Below, one piece after another: positions 63,101 through 64,000 of a stretch of 64,000 nucleotides of DNA. Below the pieces are notes generated by a model, which was given only the letters and a program-made list of their open reading frames with translations, made no database searches and was not told the origin of the DNA. Numbering within the stretch: position 1 is the first letter of the stretch; every line of letters starts with the position of its first letter. Source of the DNA: Variovorax paradoxus (lineage in GTDB: Bacteria > Pseudomonadota > Gammaproteobacteria > Burkholderiales > Burkholderiaceae_C). Made by a program: the position numbers and the translations under genes. The stretch covers positions 124,001 through 188,000 of the forward strand of contig NZ_JAUSXG010000001.1 of the NCBI RefSeq assembly GCF_030815855.1, given 5' to 3'.

Positions 63101-64000
63101 CATCGCCTGGAATCCGCTGGGACAGCCCACCGTGTGGACCTGGGCCTTTGCTTCCCCCAGTCTCGCAGCCAGCCGCAGCTACGACACCGCGGGCCGCATG
63201 ACCAGCACGGAGTTCAGCAGCTACGTCTACGACGCCGCCGGCCGCATCACCAGCCTGACGCAGACCCTCTACGCGCCGGGCGACACGGACCCCACCCACA
63301 GCACCATCGGCGCCGTTGCCATCACCTGGATCGTGGGCTACAACACTGTGGGCCGCATCACCGGCTTCAACGCCACCGGCAGCACCGCCGGCTTCGGCTA
63401 CGACGCCAACGGCAACCGAAGCAGTAGCACGCGGGTGCTCAACGGCCAGAGCACCAGCCGTACCTACACCGTGGGCGCTGCGAGCAACCGGCTCACGGGC
63501 TTCTCCCAGATCATGAGCGGCTCTAGCAGCACCAGCGTCACCTACGGCTACAACGCCAACGGCGACCTCGTGAGCGACGGCCTCAGGAGCTACACCTACG
63601 ACGCCGAGGGCCGCCTGGTGGCTTCCACCACCGGCGCCACCGACGTGAGCCCGACCACGCGCTACGCGCACAACGCACTGGGCCAGCGCGTCTTCAAGAC
63701 CGAGCCGCTGTACCCACCGGGCCCCGGCGATGAAGCCGACCCGGGCTTCATGCAGAGCCTGATCGCGTTCTTCACCAGATTGTGGAGCCCGGCAACCAAC
63801 CAAGCCGAGCAGCTGGGCTATGCGTACGTCTACGACGAGAACGGCACGCTGATCTCGGAGGCCGGCAGCGGCGGGGCCAACAGTGCGGGGCAGGTCAGCT
63901 ACATCTACCTGCCGACGGTGACCGGGCCGATGCCGATCGCAGCGGTGATCAACGGCGACATCTATGCGGTGCACAGCGACCACCTGAACACGCCGCGCAA
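60144..64000 (+). CDS. RHS-repeat polymorphic toxin 3, cut off by window end
   Basis: An open frame from ATG 60144 to the window edge (1285 codons visible). It has GAGGGAG before the start, as in RHS 1 and 2. The N-terminus has a long polar region (about 47 residues) before an export segment (LKRGLVSCLSIGIASVLLVV, ending SAFA). A distinct Cys-rich leader follows (REWCPALTSTFVSGWGCQC). The YD-repeat core begins at NPILPATAEKYRSETDW, and the second half is nearly identical to RHS 1. The window stops within the conserved late core (INGDIYAVHSDHLNTPRK), before the DPxGL junction, so the toxin tail and immunity gene lie outside. Confidence 0.9.
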   Translation, partial: MNIVKAQRRVVDFARSSTDRQKAFNQPGSENQAIHQRRVPASSRFLKRGLVSCLSIGIASVLLVVCGSAFAYVPSQKSWSLWQQPGEFPTKMAACLELGPAAADKQMRGTYPDYPANWTILGNYRESANGLNCSYDAQRTSDGLIWVGGIGFRVAREWCPALTSTFVSGWGCQCNLPGFVEDETHTSCKPVPASQPPNMCMKGASAGNPILPATAEKYRSETDWIDQGPDALSFTRTYRSNWVTDDARLSSSLGQVWAHSYSVGLSAIPVAAPLTVAITLPEGHARTFSRPSTSAGWSASDSADTLTQAADGAWVWRRADGDTTYNFAANGQLQTTVASNGWMHSYTYNGSGQIASVTNAFGRTLVFTYVAGRLSSVGTPDGRTIGYAYDGAGRLSSVTYSDGKARTFLYENATYGQALTGILDETGARWGTFGYDAKGRATSSVLASGADSHQVNYQASVTTVVDPLGTSRTYSYSTVKGQLSVASGSLPSGTGGHDAATRVQDANGLITSETDFKGIITTTSWDVARRLPTSVTRASGTPEAQTVTTQWHPTFSLPALVTEAGRTTAYTYDTLGNMLTKTVTDTTSNTAQLWQWAYNAQQLVATATEPNGAVASYTYDPRGNVLTATNALGHVTSYTYDEANRVASSTGPNGLATSYTYDPRDRLLTQTVGGQTTVLTYKPYGSVESITLPTGLVLTYSYDAAHRLTGWSNNRGESGLYTLDGMGNRTAEQIKDSAGNVAWNAVRTINNINRPTARTEGPNQSGYFSYDTNGELIRATNGLNQSTQYGLDGLRRIKSITNAAGAAATLQYNALDAVTEAKDFKGVATTYARDAQGNATAESSADTGGASTQYDALGLPNQITDALGQATTITRDALGRPTNLVFADGKTTTLRYDLSANSKGYLSEIVDRSGTTEYTRDTFGRVTLKKQTLANGSVQQVSYSYNPNGTLASIGYPNNGGLLTHSYDATGRLTGLSLNGNPLVTGIAWNPLGQPTVWTWAFASPSLAASRSYDTAGRMTSTEFSSYVYDAAGRITSLTQTLYAPGDTDPTHSTIGAVAITWIVGYNTVGRITGFNATGSTAGFGYDANGNRSSSTRVLNGQSTSRTYTVGAASNRLTGFSQIMSGSSSTSVTYGYNANGDLVSDGLRSYTYDAEGRLVASTTGATDVSPTTRYAHNALGQRVFKTEPLYPPGPGDEADPGFMQSLIAFFTRLWSPATNQAEQLGYAYVYDENGTLISEAGSGGANSAGQVSYIYLPTVTGPMPIAAVINGDIYAVHSDHLNTPR
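62593..64000 (+). repeat. long direct repeat, copy in RHS 3
   Basis: Partner of 51,302-52,709. The constant offset of 11,291 bases and near identity contrast with the clearly diverged first half of the same two genes, which points to gene conversion or recent duplication of the core's second half. Confidence 0.85.

Noticed and set aside
48862..64000. CRISPR-like or VNTR interpretation of the many short repeats
   Set aside because: The repeats are coding YD-type peptide repeats of irregular length without spacers; no CRISPR array is visible anywhere in the window.
48862..64000. Type VI secretion cargo interpretation for the RHS genes
   Set aside because: No PAAR, VgrG, Hcp or adaptor gene in the window, and the N-termini are export signals. 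It remains possible that parts lie outside.

Overview
The window is 64 kb of a high-GC betaproteobacterial chromosome, most like the Comamonadaceae and probably Variovorax. This rests on the dusB-fis-purH order, the rubredoxin-pilG-pilH-pilI-pilJ-pilL cluster, and the yqgE-ruvX-pyrR-pyrB-dihydroorotase-like string of genes. No database could be searched, so the genus is an inference.

Bases 1-43,000 are mostly housekeeping, with tight operons and ordinary divergent or convergent junctions. From the left there are: a truncated di-heme cytochrome c gene divergent from a TetR regulator; a tRNA-Met(CAT) with its own promoter and terminator; an ECF-type sigma factor coupled to a membrane partner; a minus-strand operon for a UbiH-type hydroxylase, DsbC, an M61 peptidase and an enoyl-CoA hydratase; a complete ribose operon, rbsB-A-C-R-K-D, with a LacI-type double operator ahead of rbsB; ychF; a truncated RhuM-like gene; a GST; a YqaA-type membrane protein; dusB-fis and purH; hemL-thiD; a rubredoxin followed by the Pil-Chp chemosensory genes that control type IV pili; a photolyase; yqgE-ruvX-pyrR-pyrB-pyrC' and a PlsC-type acyltransferase; and a REC-PAS-GGDEF-EAL regulator that still carries the 3' scrap of a lost histidine kinase gene.

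Bases 43,000-48,860 are an accessory zone. They hold small hypothetical genes, a HicB/HicA-like toxin-antitoxin pair, a lipoprotein gene with a compensated double frameshift, two small exported proteins (SGGH-rich and YHYH-like), an unknown 336-residue protein, and the wreck of a phage lysis cassette in which Rz is broken but the nested Rz1 is intact.

Bases 48,862-64,000 are a tandem array of three giant RHS genes; the third runs off the window. Each starts from the same short conserved ribosome-binding region, has its own signal-sequence and Cys-rich leader, and then a nearly identical YD-repeat core ending at a DPxGL-type junction. Complete copies end in different toxin-like tails, each followed by a small putative immunity gene. 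Between copies 1 and 2 lie a displaced orphan tail with its own signal-peptide-bearing immunity candidate and a frameshifted tyrosine-recombinase fragment. Long direct repeats (about 1.4 kb at a constant offset of 11,291 bp) link copies 1 and 3. No PAAR, VgrG or type VI genes are visible, and the leaders look Sec-dependent. The array looks like a recombining, Sec-exported polymorphic toxin-immunity locus and is the most interesting part of the window.
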